Part shown: positions 27,637 to 36,089 of the stretch, piece after piece
Numbering within the stretch: the stretch's first letter is position 1
How the letters are laid out: each line of letters begins with the position of its first letter
From: Veillonella agrestimuris
GTDB lineage: Bacteria; Bacillota; Negativicutes; Veillonellales; Veillonellaceae
Length of the DNA: 64,000 nucleotides
Direction of reading: 5' to 3'
NCBI RefSeq assembly: GCF_943193065.1
Contig: NZ_CALPCS010000009.1
Coordinates: 1 to 64,000 of the forward strand
Notes under the pieces: model-generated
Told to the model about the DNA's origin: nothing
Seen by the model: the letters and a program-made list of their open reading frames with translations, nothing else
The model's database searches: none
Made by a program: the position numbers and the translations under genes

Positions 27637-27669
27637 CAAAACAGGTACAGCTTGGCTGTACCTGTTTTA
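27637..27669 (+). terminator. Terminator after coaX
   Basis: The perfect stem AAAACAGGTACAGC / GCTGTACCTGTTTT with loop TTG ends in T bases. It lies close before dusB, so dusB needs its own promoter or read-through. Confidence 0.88.
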
Positions 27670-27680
27670 TTAGGTGGATT

Positions 27681-28667
27681 ATGATAGAACAAACTTGGTC
27701 TATAGGGACCGTTACGATTGATGGTAAAGCGATATTAGCGCCTATGGCAGGGGTGAGCGATATTGCTTATCGATTGCTCGCTAAAGAGCATAAAGCAGCC
27801 TTAGTATGCACTGAAATGGTCAGTGCTATGGGCATAAAATATAAAAATGAGCGTACCAATGAATTGCTTCGTATGGAGGATGTTGAACATCCTGTGTCGA
27901 TGCAAATTTTTGGTTCTAATCCAGAAGCAATTGCTTTAGGGGCTAAAGTAGTAGAAGCGGCTGGTGCCGATATTGTAGATATTAATATGGGCTGTCCTGT
28001 AAAAAAAGTTGTTTCCTCTGGGGATGGATCAGCGCTGATGAAACATCCTGATTTGGCAGCTCGCGTTGCAGAAGCAGCTGTGAAAGCTGTAAAGGTGCCG
28101 GTCACTGTTAAAATGCGCATTGGTTGGGATTCAGATAGCATCAATGTCGTCGATTTTGCAAAACGCATTGAAAGCACAGGGGTTGCAGCCATTGCTGTAC
28201 ATGGGCGTACAAAGGAACAGATGTACAGCGGTCAAGCCGATTGGTCTTATATTAAAGCTGTTAAAGAGGTTGTTAATATTCCTGTCATCGGAAATGGGGA
28301 TATTGTAGAACCTAGTGATGCTAAGCGTATGCTAGATGAAACAGGGTGTGATGCAGTTATGATTGGCCGCGGTGCACAAGGGAATCCTTGGATCTTTGAA
28401 CGCATTCACCACTATCTGTTGACTGGTGACATTTTGCCAGGACCAACTTATATGGAACGCATTGATATGTTATTAACACATTTTCAATTATTGTGCCATT
28501 ATAAAGGGGCTGCACTAGGCGTTAAAGAAATTCGTACTCACGCGGGATGGTATTTACGAGGCTTGCCAGAATCAGCATATTGGCGAAACCGTATTAATAC
28601 GATTCATACAGTGAAAAGTTTTGAGCGTGAAATCGAAGCTTATAGAAATCTATTAAAAGATATGTAA
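27681..28667 (+). CDS. dusB: tRNA-dihydrouridine synthase (DusB type)
   Basis: The 328-residue FMN-dependent TIM-barrel enzyme has LAPMAGVSDIAYRLL at the start, the signature DINMGCPVKKVVSSGDGSAL near 94-113 with the catalytic cysteine, and VHGRTKEQMYSGQADW. It reduces uridines in the tRNA D-loop. In Firmicutes a dusB gene commonly lies near coaX, greA and lysS, as here. Confidence 0.93.
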   Translation: MIEQTWSIGTVTIDGKAILAPMAGVSDIAYRLLAKEHKAALVCTEMVSAMGIKYKNERTNELLRMEDVEHPVSMQIFGSNPEAIALGAKVVEAAGADIVDINMGCPVKKVVSSGDGSALMKHPDLAARVAEAAVKAVKVPVTVKMRIGWDSDSINVVDFAKRIESTGVAAIAVHGRTKEQMYSGQADWSYIKAVKEVVNIPVIGNGDIVEPSDAKRMLDETGCDAVMIGRGAQGNPWIFERIHHYLLTGDILPGPTYMERIDMLLTHFQLLCHYKGAALGVKEIRTHAGWYLRGLPESAYWRNRINTIHTVKSFEREIEAYRNLLKDM

Positions 28668-28800
28668 TATAACGTATTTCATTGACAAAATATTGGTATT
28701 TTTATATAATTGACTAGAAAAATTTAAAGATAGAAGTTAAGGTGTCATCGCATTGTGGCACTTTTTCTTATTATGTATAAGTAGAAAGAGTGGGGTACTA

Positions 28801-29274
28801 ATGGCAGACGTAAAAGAAACATTACTTACCGCCGAAGGTTTAAAGAAATTAGAAGAAGAACTAGCATATTATAAATCTGTACGCCGTATCGAAGTGTCTC
28901 AACGTATTAAGACTGCTATCGAATATGGTGATATCAGTGAGAACTCTGAATACGATGATGCAAAAAATGAGCAAGCTTTCATCGAAGGTCACATTTCTGA
29001 TTTAGAAAATAAAATCAATACAGCGAAAATCATTGATGAATCTGTTAAAGGTGACGTTGTATCTGTAGGTAGTAAAGTCGTTGTATTAGATACTATGTAC
29101 AATGATGAATTAGAATATGTTATCGTTGGTTCCTCTGAAGCGGATCCATTTAATAATCGTATTTCTAATGAATCTCCTGTAGGCAAAGCGATTTTAGGGA
29201 AACGTAAAGGTGACGAAGTAGAAGTTGTTACACCAGATGGTCCTGTGACGTTCAAAGTGCTTGCAATCCAATAG
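28801..29274 (+). CDS. greA: Transcription elongation factor GreA
   Basis: The 157-residue protein has the N-terminal coiled coil ([21 protein letters not shown], with the acidic tip [13 protein letters not shown] near 40-52) and the C-terminal FKBP-like domain ending in [18 protein letters not shown]. It rescues backtracked RNA polymerase by stimulating transcript cleavage. The start at 28801 follows AGAGTGGGG. A weak hairpin (about 28739-28766) with a T run lies before it. It is 24 bases upstream of lysS. Confidence 0.95.
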   Translation: MADVKETLLTAEGLKKLEEELAYYKSVRRIEVSQRIKTAIEYGDISENSEYDDAKNEQAFIEGHISDLENKINTAKIIDESVKGDVVSVGSKVVVLDTMYNDELEYVIVGSSEADPFNNRISNESPVGKAILGKRKGDEVEVVTPDGPVTFKVLAIQ

Positions 29275-29298
29275 TTTTAGTTAAAGAAGAGGCATACC

Positions 29299-30819
29299 AT
29301 GAGCGAAGAAATTAAAAATATCCAAGAAGAACTGAATGATCAAATGCAAATTCGTCGCGATAAATTGGCTCAATACGAAGCAGATGGTATTTATCCATTC
29401 GGTGACCGATTTATCGTAAAAGACCATGCGAAGGACATTAAAGATGATTTCTTGAATTACGATGATCAACCAGTAGTAATTGCTGGTCGATTGATGACAA
29501 TCCGTTCCCATGGTAAGACTGCATTTGCCAATATTCGCGATTTGTCTGGCGATATTCAAGTATACTTCCGTCAAGATATGTTAGGGGAAGATAATTACAA
29601 ATATGTAAAAATGCTTGATATTGGTGATATCGTAGGTATCGAAGGTCATGTATTTAAAACACATATGGGTGAAACGACAATTAAAGTTGATAAAATGACG
29701 TTATTGTCTAAAGCATTGCGCCCGTTACCAGAAAAATGGCATGGTTTAAAAGATACAGAACTTCGCTACCGTCAACGTTATGTAGATTTAATTGTAAATC
29801 CAGAAGTGCGCGATACATTTGTAAAACGCACGAAAATCGTTGCCAAAGTACGTGAATACTTAAATGGACAAAACTTTATGGAAGTGGAAACACCAATGAT
29901 GCATGCTATCCCTGGTGGTGCCGCAGCTCGTCCGTTTATTACACACCACAATGCATTAGATATCGATATTTACATGCGTATTTCTCCTGAATTATATTTG
30001 AAACGCCTTATCGTAGGTGGCTTAGAGCGCGTATATGAAATTAACCGCTCTTTCCGTAATGAAGGTACCTCTAATCGTCATAATCCTGAGTTTACTATGA
30101 TGGAATCTTACCAAGCATATGGTAATTATGAAGATGTAATCCGCTTAACAGAAAATATCGTATCCTACTGTGCTCAAGAAGTACTAGGAACGACAAAAAT
30201 TACATACCAAGGTACAGAAATCGATTTAACACCACCTTGGAATCGTATTACCATGCAAGAAGGTATTAAAACATATACTGGTGAAGATTTTGATGCTGTT
30301 GAAACATTGGAAGAAGCACGCGCTATTGCAGATCGCTTAAATGTTGAATACAGTGCTAATGACGGCATTGGTAAAATCATGAATGCTTGTTTCGAAGCCT
30401 ATGTGGAAGAAAACTTGATTCAACCTACATTTGTATATGGTCATCCAAAAGAAATTTCCCCGTTGGCGAAATTGAACCGAGAAAAACCATTAACAACAGA
30501 ACGTTTTGAAGCTTTCATTTATGGCCGTGAATTGGCAAATGGCTTCTCCGAGTTGAATGACCCAATTGATCAAAAAGAACGCTTTGAAGATCAATTGAAA
30601 GAACGTGAAGCTGGTGACGACGAAGCACACCGTATGGATAATGACTATGTAACGGCATTGGAATATGGTTTGCCACCAACTGCTGGTTTGGGTATTGGTA
30701 TTGACCGTCTCGTTATGTTCTTAACAGACTCTGCATCAATTCGTGATGTATTGTTATTCCCGTTAATGAAGCCAGAAGTACAACAGCAACAAGATAACGC
30801 TGAAACTGAAGAAGAGTAA
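29299..30819 (+). CDS. lysS: Lysyl-tRNA synthetase, class II
   Basis: The 506-residue enzyme has an N-terminal OB-fold anticodon-binding domain (about 60-165) and a class II catalytic core with motif 2 [20 protein letters not shown] (about 251-270) and motif 3 [12 protein letters not shown] near the C-terminus. AAGAAGAGGCATACC precedes the ATG. No T-box leader is visible. It forms a pair with greA and is closed by a strong terminator. Confidence 0.97.
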   Translation: MSEEIKNIQEELNDQMQIRRDKLAQYEADGIYPFGDRFIVKDHAKDIKDDFLNYDDQPVVIAGRLMTIRSHGKTAFANIRDLSGDIQVYFRQDMLGEDNYKYVKMLDIGDIVGIEGHVFKTHMGETTIKVDKMTLLSKALRPLPEKWHGLKDTELRYRQRYVDLIVNPEVRDTFVKRTKIVAKVREYLNGQNFMEVETPMMHAIPGGAAARPFITHHNALDIDIYMRISPELYLKRLIVGGLERVYEINRSFRNEGTSNRHNPEFTMMESYQAYGNYEDVIRLTENIVSYCAQEVLGTTKITYQGTEIDLTPPWNRITMQEGIKTYTGEDFDAVETLEEARAIADRLNVEYSANDGIGKIMNACFEAYVEENLIQPTFVYGHPKEISPLAKLNREKPLTTERFEAFIYGRELANGFSELNDPIDQKERFEDQLKEREAGDDEAHRMDNDYVTALEYGLPPTAGLGIGIDRLVMFLTDSASIRDVLLFPLMKPEVQQQQDNAETEEE

Positions 30820-30858
30820 TAAAAAGACACCTATATCTCGTATATAGGTGTCTTTTTT
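30820..30858 (+). terminator. Terminator after lysS
   Basis: The stem AAAAGACACCTATAT / ATATAGGTGTCTTTT with a short CTCGT loop is followed by T bases. It separates lysS from the polyamine locus. Confidence 0.9.
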
Positions 30859-30926
30859 GTTGGTTCTAGTCAGTCATTGTTAATAAAAGAAATTGATGAT
30901 TTGTCGTCGGAGGAGAACCATCTACT

Positions 30927-31004
30927 ATGACATATTATGTTATGCCTATTGTTATTGTATACAATAGGCAATGGAAGAATATACTGGAAAATCCACCAAA
31001 CTGA
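30927..31004 (+). CDS. Candidate 25-residue leader peptide
   Basis: This short ORF has a strong site (GGAGGAG at 30909-30915, 11 bases before ATG). It encodes a hydrophobic start (MTYYVMPIVIVY) and ends in ENPPN-stop. A C-terminal Pro-Pro near the stop can slow translation. An inverted repeat (30943-30970) lies within it. I see no homologue; it may be a regulatory leader or chance. Confidence 0.4.
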   Translation: MTYYVMPIVIVYNRQWKNILENPPN

Positions 31005-31179
31005 TAGCTTTTATCAACGATGATAAAAACTCATTTACATAGATTTTATACTGAATATTATGCAATACCTGTATAATTAATTACTGTTAAAAGAGGGAAG
31101 AAGATGTTAATATATAAATATAAATAGATATTTAACTGCAAGACTAAGTCCCATATAGAAAAGGAGGCTCAGTATAAAT

Positions 31180-31233
31180 ATGGGATGGATATCAAAAAAT
31201 TTTATGTATCATTATTGTGTACGTTACGTTTAA
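31180..31233 (+). CDS. Candidate 17-residue leader peptide before ornithine decarboxylase
   Basis: The ORF encodes MGWISKNFMYHYCVRYV and ends 31 bases before the decarboxylase start. AAAAGGAGG (31159-31167) lies 12 bases before its ATG. The TAA stop overlaps the first base of the palindrome AAATTGCAATTGCAATTT, which abuts the decarboxylase ribosome site (AGGAGG at 31251-31256). The arrangement resembles the SpeFL leader of enterobacterial speF, which senses ornithine by ribosome stalling, but there is no clear sequence similarity. Confidence 0.5.
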   Translation: MGWISKNFMYHYCVRYV

Positions 31234-31264
31234 AATTGCAATTGCAATTTAGGAGGAATACACT

Positions 31265-33439
31265 ATGAAACACATGAAAGTTGCTTTTTCCCATAAGGCG
31301 CAGTTTTATTTTGGAGCGTTAGAAGGTAGAGCGAGTGTAGAGTTAAGTCAAACTGATTTTACAGATGTAGGTGCTATCGTTATTAGTGAAACTGATACGG
31401 AAGTATTAGACAACGAATATGTAAAATCCTTTGGTATTCCAGTATTTTTAGTCTTATTCGATAAAACTGTTAGTGTAGATCAATTCATTGGTAAAGTTGA
31501 GCGTATCATTGATGGATCTAATACGAACTTTGACTTATATAAACGGCAAATCGAAGCAGCCGCTACTACTTATGAAGAGTCTATGTTGCCTCCGTTCTTC
31601 AGAGCTTTAGCTAATTATGTAGAAGAAGGTAACTCTCAATTCGATTGCCCAGGTCATCAAGGTGGTCAATTTTTCTGCAAACATCCTGCGGGTCGTGCAT
31701 TTTATGAATTCTATGGAGAAAATATTTTCCGCTCTGACCTTTGTAACGCGGACGTAAAACTTGGTGACTTATTGATTCATGAAGGCTCTGCTTTTGAAGC
31801 ACAGCAACATGCTGCTCAAGTATATAATGCAGATAAAACATATTTTGTGCTAAACGGTACATCTTCTTCGAATAAAGTTGTACTTAATGCACTGTTAACA
31901 CCTGGTGATATCGTATTATATGATCGTAATAATCATAAATCTATTTCTCACGGTGCACTTGTACAATCTGGTGCAACACCAATTTATTTAGAAACAGCTC
32001 GTAATCCATTTGGTTCTATTGGCGGCATTTTGGAACACTGTTTTGATGAACAATACCTTCGTAATTTAATTGCTGAAAAAGATCCTGAAAAAGCAAAAGC
32101 AGAGCGTCCAATTCGCCTGGCCGTAATCCAATTAGGTACGTATGATGGTACCATCTACAATGCTCGTCAAGTAGTAGATAAAATTGGTCATCTTTGTGAT
32201 TATATCTTCTTCGACTCTGCATGGGTAGGTTACGAACAATTTATTCCTATGATGAAAGATTGCAGTCCGTTGTTATTAGAATTAGGTCCTAATGACCCTG
32301 GTATTCTCGTAACACAATCTGTTCATAAACAACAAGCTGGCTTCTCTCAAACATCTCAAATTCATAAAAAAGATAAACATATTAAAGGGCAAGACCGCTA
32401 TGTTAACCATAAACGCTTGAATAACTCCTTTATGATGCAAGCTTCTACATCTCCATTCTATCCATTGTTCGCATCCCTTGATATTAATGCGAAAATGCAT
32501 GAAGGTGAAGGCGGTAAGAAACTATGGGTTGACTGTGTAGAAACAGTTATCGACGCTCGTAAATCGGTATTGAAACATTGTAAATATTTACGTCCATTAG
32601 TACCACCTGTTGTACATGGTAAAAAATGGGAAGATGGAGATACTAAAGCGATGGCACAAGACGTAAGCTATTTTGCTTTCGAACCAGGCGCTAAATGGCA
32701 CTCCTTCCAAGGCTATGGTAAAGGCCAATACTTTATCGATCCTTGTAAATTCCAATTGATCACACCAGGTATTAACGTAGAAACTGGTGAATATGAAGAC
32801 TTCGGTATTCATGCTAATATTTTAGCAAACTACTTGCGTGAAAACGGTATCATTCCAGAAAAATGTGACTTGAATACTATTTTATTCTTAATGACACCAG
32901 CAGAATCTAAAACTAAAATGGATGATTTAGTAGCTCAATTAGTACGTTTTGAACGCCTCATCGAAGAAGATGTGCCTATGAAAGACGTATTACCATCTAT
33001 TTACTACAATAATTTAGATAAATATAAAGGTTATACAATTCGTCAACTTTGCCAAGAAATGCATGATTTCTACAAAGCGCGCAATGTAAGTACTTTACAA
33101 CAACGTTTGTTCTTACATGATTACCTTCCAGAATTCGTAATGAACCCTCAACAAGCTAATTATGAATTCCAACGTGGTAAAGGTGAATTAGTACCTCTTA
33201 GCGAAGCAGAAGGTCGTATTGCACTTGAAGGTGCATTGCCATATCCACCGGGAGTACTTTGCGTACAACCAGGTGAAAGATGGTCCAGAACGGCTTGTGA
33301 CTACTTCTTAGCATTAGAAGCAGGCATCAATGAATTGCCAGGTTTCGCACCAGAAATTCAAGGCGTGTATATTACAGAGCAACCTGATGGATCTAAAAAA
33401 GCTTTCGGCTATGTATTGAAAAAAGAATTTGAAAAATAA
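31265..33439 (+). CDS. speF: Ornithine decarboxylase, PLP fold type I (SpeC/SpeF class)
   Basis: The 724-residue protein has the N-terminal wing domain (1-110), the PLP-binding core with the Schiff-base lysine in SVHKQQAGFSQTSQIHKKD (K355), and the C-terminal domain with GALPYPPGVLCVQPGE. The HKQQAGFSQTSQ context and ASTSPFYPLFASLD are typical of ornithine rather than lysine decarboxylases. It converts ornithine to putrescine and consumes a proton. GGAGGAATACACT precedes the ATG. The next gene encodes a PotE-like antiporter, which supports the substrate call. SpeF (inducible) is preferred over SpeC because of this pairing. Confidence 0.93.
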   Translation: MKHMKVAFSHKAQFYFGALEGRASVELSQTDFTDVGAIVISETDTEVLDNEYVKSFGIPVFLVLFDKTVSVDQFIGKVERIIDGSNTNFDLYKRQIEAAATTYEESMLPPFFRALANYVEEGNSQFDCPGHQGGQFFCKHPAGRAFYEFYGENIFRSDLCNADVKLGDLLIHEGSAFEAQQHAAQVYNADKTYFVLNGTSSSNKVVLNALLTPGDIVLYDRNNHKSISHGALVQSGATPIYLETARNPFGSIGGILEHCFDEQYLRNLIAEKDPEKAKAERPIRLAVIQLGTYDGTIYNARQVVDKIGHLCDYIFFDSAWVGYEQFIPMMKDCSPLLLELGPNDPGILVTQSVHKQQAGFSQTSQIHKKDKHIKGQDRYVNHKRLNNSFMMQASTSPFYPLFASLDINAKMHEGEGGKKLWVDCVETVIDARKSVLKHCKYLRPLVPPVVHGKKWEDGDTKAMAQDVSYFAFEPGAKWHSFQGYGKGQYFIDPCKFQLITPGINVETGEYEDFGIHANILANYLRENGIIPEKCDLNTILFLMTPAESKTKMDDLVAQLVRFERLIEEDVPMKDVLPSIYYNNLDKYKGYTIRQLCQEMHDFYKARNVSTLQQRLFLHDYLPEFVMNPQQANYEFQRGKGELVPLSEAEGRIALEGALPYPPGVLCVQPGERWSRTACDYFLALEAGINELPGFAPEIQGVYITEQPDGSKKAFGYVLKKEFEK

Positions 33440-33450
33440 GAACCTTTGTC

Positions 33451-33478
33451 TAGCCGAGTTTCACTCGGAACTCGGCTA
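33451..33478 (+). promoter_or_regulatory. Intercistronic hairpin between speF and potE
   Basis: Perfect ten-base arms TAGCCGAGTT / AACTCGGCTA enclose an eight-base loop, 11 bases after the speF stop. No T run follows, so this is more likely an mRNA-stabilising or processing hairpin than a full terminator. Confidence 0.65.
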
Positions 33479-33518
33479 ACATTATCTAACAGTAGTTATT
33501 GAAAAGGTGGTATCCACA

Positions 33519-34838
33519 ATGAGTTCAAGTAAGAATAAAATGTCTGTATTGCAGCTGACTATTCTAACCGCTGTTAATATGATGGGCTCCGGTATCATTA
33601 TGTTGCCGACAAAATTAGCTGAAGTAGGGGCTTTATCCATCGTATCGTGGTTGATTACAGCTGTAGGTTCTATGTGTTTGGCTTACGCTTTCGCTAAAGG
33701 CGGTATGTATACTCGAAAAGGCGGCGGCATGGGCGGTTACGCAGAATACTCTTTCGGTAAAGCTGGTAACTTCATGGCCAACTATACATATGGTGTATCT
33801 TTATTGATTGCTAATATTGCTATCGCTATTTCTGCGGTTGGATATGCAGCAACCTTTATGGATGCTCAATTAACACCTCTTATGACTGGTATTTATACAA
33901 TCTTTACACTTTGGTTAGCCACTGTTCTTAATTTTGGCGGTGCTAGCATCACTGGCCGTGTATCTAGTTTTACAGTGTGGGGCGTTATTGCACCAGTACT
34001 TGTAATCAGTACAGTTGGTTGGGCTTATTTCTCTACAGATATGTACGTTGCAAACTGGAACGTTCACAATATGCCATTTGGTGAAGCCGCTACTAATTCC
34101 ATTGCCATGACATTGTGGGCTTTCTTAGGTCTTGAGTCAGCTTGTGCTAATGCTGATGCAGTAGATAACCCTGAGAAAAACGTACCAAAAGCCGTGCTTG
34201 GAGGTACATTAGGGGCTGCAGTAATCTATATTGTATCTACAAATATGATTTTCGGTATTGTTCCTGCTAATGAATTAGTAAACAGTAATGCACCATTCGG
34301 TTTAGCCTTTGCCTCCATGTTTGACTCTACAGTAGGTAAAATTGTTATGGGTCTTATGGTTATGTCCTGTTTCGGATCCTTATTAGGTTGGCAGTTCACT
34401 ATTGCTAACGTATTTAAAGGTGCTGCTGATGAAGGTTATTTCCCTAAATTATTCAGCAAAGTTACATCTAAAGATGCTCCAGTAATTGGTATGATTACGA
34501 TTACTGTTATTCAATCGTTCATGAGTTTAATGACGATTAGTCCATCTTTGAGTGAACAATTTGAAACTCTTGTTAATTTAGCGGTAGTAACTAATATCAT
34601 TCCATATCTCTTGTCCATGGGCGCTATCATGGTACTTATGAAAGCGGCACAACGAACTGGTACAGAATTGAAAACAACTGTTTTCATCGCTTTCCTCGGT
34701 TCGTTATATAGCTTATATGCTCTATATGCATCTGGATTTGAAGCTATGACATATGGTTCTATCGTAACCTTTGCAGGTTGGACATTGTATGGTTTTGTAT
34801 CCGATCGATTTGATTTAGAACAAAATATTGGAAAATAG
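33519..34838 (+). CDS. potE: Putrescine:ornithine antiporter
   Basis: This APC-family protein of 439 residues has about 12 membrane segments. The N-terminal half closely follows PotE (LTAVNMMGSGIIMLPTKLAE, GGMGGYAEYSFGKAGNFMAN and YTYGVSLLIANIAIAISAVGY). It exchanges internal putrescine for external ornithine, so with SpeF it forms an acid-resistance and putrescine-production pair. The start at 33519 follows AAAGGTGG; a GTG four codons upstream overlaps that site. A hairpin with T run lies at 35007, about 170 bases after the stop. Confidence 0.95.
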   Translation: MSSSKNKMSVLQLTILTAVNMMGSGIIMLPTKLAEVGALSIVSWLITAVGSMCLAYAFAKGGMYTRKGGGMGGYAEYSFGKAGNFMANYTYGVSLLIANIAIAISAVGYAATFMDAQLTPLMTGIYTIFTLWLATVLNFGGASITGRVSSFTVWGVIAPVLVISTVGWAYFSTDMYVANWNVHNMPFGEAATNSIAMTLWAFLGLESACANADAVDNPEKNVPKAVLGGTLGAAVIYIVSTNMIFGIVPANELVNSNAPFGLAFASMFDSTVGKIVMGLMVMSCFGSLLGWQFTIANVFKGAADEGYFPKLFSKVTSKDAPVIGMITITVIQSFMSLMTISPSLSEQFETLVNLAVVTNIIPYLLSMGAIMVLMKAAQRTGTELKTTVFIAFLGSLYSLYALYASGFEAMTYGSIVTFAGWTLYGFVSDRFDLEQNIGK

Positions 34839-35006
34839 AAAATATTGATTGACTCTTATTAAAAAATTAGAACATCCTATTTATGGATTATAATTTTCTG
34901 TGTATAGAGTACAAAAGTTAACCGCATTAGATATATCAATATGAAGAGTAAGATAAAATGCGGGCGTTGCTAAATATTGGGGTGTCACACCTCTAGGTAC
35001 TTATTA

Positions 35007-35040
35007 GGCACCAATCACATTTGTGATTGGTGCCATTTTT
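35007..35040 (+). terminator. Terminator-like hairpin downstream of potE
   Basis: Perfect 13-base arms GGCACCAATCACA / TGTGATTGGTGCC with a two-base loop are followed by ATTTTT. The same hairpin, with G-T pairs, recurs at 41076-41110 beyond the island. Confidence 0.8.
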
Positions 35041-35225
35041 GTTTAGAAGACGTATATAAACCCTAAATCGTTCAAAATGGCGAGTCCATAGCTAATACGC
35101 TAGAGTACTCTTTAATTTGTGTAGTCGTGGGATTACACCTGACTACAAGTATGTTCTATTATGGGCAATTCGAGTCTAAAGAGAATTGTGTTATCATCCG
35201 AAGAGCTATTAGTAATATATTTTAT
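35007..35225 (+). repeat. Left flank repeat of the dynamin island
   Basis: Two blocks here are related to sequence on the other side of the island. Block 1 (35007-35120: hairpin, then AATCGTTCAAAATG and TCCATAG, and GAGTACT-like words) matches 41076-41190. Block 2 (about 35160-35225: AATTCGAGTC, TGTGT, AGCTATT-AGTAATAT) matches about 41580-41645. Similarity is imperfect and in direct orientation. The rest of the interval 34839-35500 holds no gene that I can support. Confidence 0.6.
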
Positions 35226-35274
35226 AAGTTAATATTCTTAAGTAAGTGTGGTGTTCGTTAAGAATAGACAAATG

Positions 35275-35308
35275 TTGACGGGGGGGGGGGGGGGATTCTA
35301 TATATAAT
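35275..35308 (+). promoter_or_regulatory. Poly-G promoter, candidate phase-variable switch
   Basis: TTGACG (35275-35280) and TATAAT (35303-35308) flank a run of 15 G (35280-35294). The spacer is 22 bases to TATAAT, or 18 to an overlapping TATATA (35299-35304). Loss of five G would give the ideal 17. Homopolymer tracts in promoter spacers change length by slipped-strand mispairing and switch expression, as in Neisseria porA and opc. The first island gene starts about 190 bases downstream. A second possible promoter (TTGACT 35424, TGTAGT 35448) lies closer. Confidence 0.65.
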
Positions 35309-35500
35309 TTAGATATATTTAGAATGAAAATATTAGAAACTAATTAGCATAAAATATAGTTTAAAATTAGATTATTTTGATTCCGGCGATATGATTTGTT
35401 GAGAGTGTAAAATAATTTCAAAGTTGACTAATTGAAGAGTTTGTATGTGTAGTGTTGAACACCAAATTTAGATGTATTTAGTAAGAGGAGAGAGTATAGA

Positions 35501-36085
35501 ATGAGTAGAAAGTTGCAAGAAGAGTTTATTAGCGTAATAGCAAAGGTAACAAAATCTGTTACTAATGATGTTATAGAGAATACATCTATAAAGGCGTTAG
35601 AAAAACATTCACAAATGCTGGGAAAAGTTGAGGCTATTGTTAAAAACTTTGATACTAAATTAGTTAAAGATAAAAAATCTTATGAAAATATTAGATCAAT
35701 GACAGAACAAAGCACAAAAGAATTTTATAAGAATTTATCTGAGTGGAATAATGCTATAGAAAAAGAAAATAAGTTAATTATATCTTTGACTAATAAAGCT
35801 GATAAATTTAATAAAGAGTCAATTATAAAATTAGATAATTATTTAGGGCATATTGAAAATCTTGAGAAAGAATATTTAACTACTCAAGAAATTATTCGAG
35901 ATATAGAGATTAAAAATCTTCAATTTTTAGCTGAACAAAAGATGTTTTATGAACAGGCTCAAATAGATAAAGAGGATTATCAAAAGATGTTTAATAATAT
36001 GTCATTAAAGCTAAATATTATAGCTGCATTATCGATGCTATTTAATGCAATTTTTATTATTATTTTATTAACTCTAAACTGGTAA
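35501..36085 (+). CDS. Tail-anchored coiled-coil protein of the dynamin island
   Basis: I recognise no family for this 194-residue protein. Residues about 30-165 are charged and helical, rich in Lys and Glu, and likely coiled coil. A single hydrophobic segment at about 170-192 ends the chain (LNIIAALSMLFNAIFIIILL), giving a C-terminal membrane anchor with the coiled coil in the cytoplasm. AAGAGGAGAGAG precedes the ATG. It is four bases upstream of the first GTPase gene. The gene is A+T-rich. A role as membrane receptor or scaffold for the GTPases is an inference from position and topology. Confidence 0.82.
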   Translation: MSRKLQEEFISVIAKVTKSVTNDVIENTSIKALEKHSQMLGKVEAIVKNFDTKLVKDKKSYENIRSMTEQSTKEFYKNLSEWNNAIEKENKLIISLTNKADKFNKESIIKLDNYLGHIENLEKEYLTTQEIIRDIEIKNLQFLAEQKMFYEQAQIDKEDYQKMFNNMSLKLNIIAALSMLFNAIFIIILLTLNW

Positions 36086-36089
36086 TGAT

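Larger units (their letters stand above)
30859..31264 (+). promoter_or_regulatory. Long leader of the ornithine decarboxylase gene
   Basis: About 400 bases between the lysS terminator and the decarboxylase contain three short ORFs with Shine-Dalgarno sites (30927-31004, 31104-31127, 31180-31233) and several inverted repeats: 30943-30970 (TGCCTATTGT/ACAATAGGCA), 31009-31028 (TTTTATCA/TGATAAAA), 31149-31185 (TCCCATAT/ATATGGGA, enclosing the site of the third ORF) and the 18-base perfect palindrome at 31233-31250 directly before the decarboxylase ribosome site. A -10-like TATAAT lies at 31072-31077 without a good -35. The pattern suggests translational or attenuation control, inferred and not shown. 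Confidence 0.6.

Noticed and set aside
28739..28768. Hairpin before greA as a full terminator
   Set aside because: The stem needs a bulge and is short; it is mentioned only as weak.
30859..31264. T-box or known metabolite riboswitch in the leader
   Set aside because: I could not find a T-box core (TGG bulge with specifier stem) or any riboswitch core that I know.
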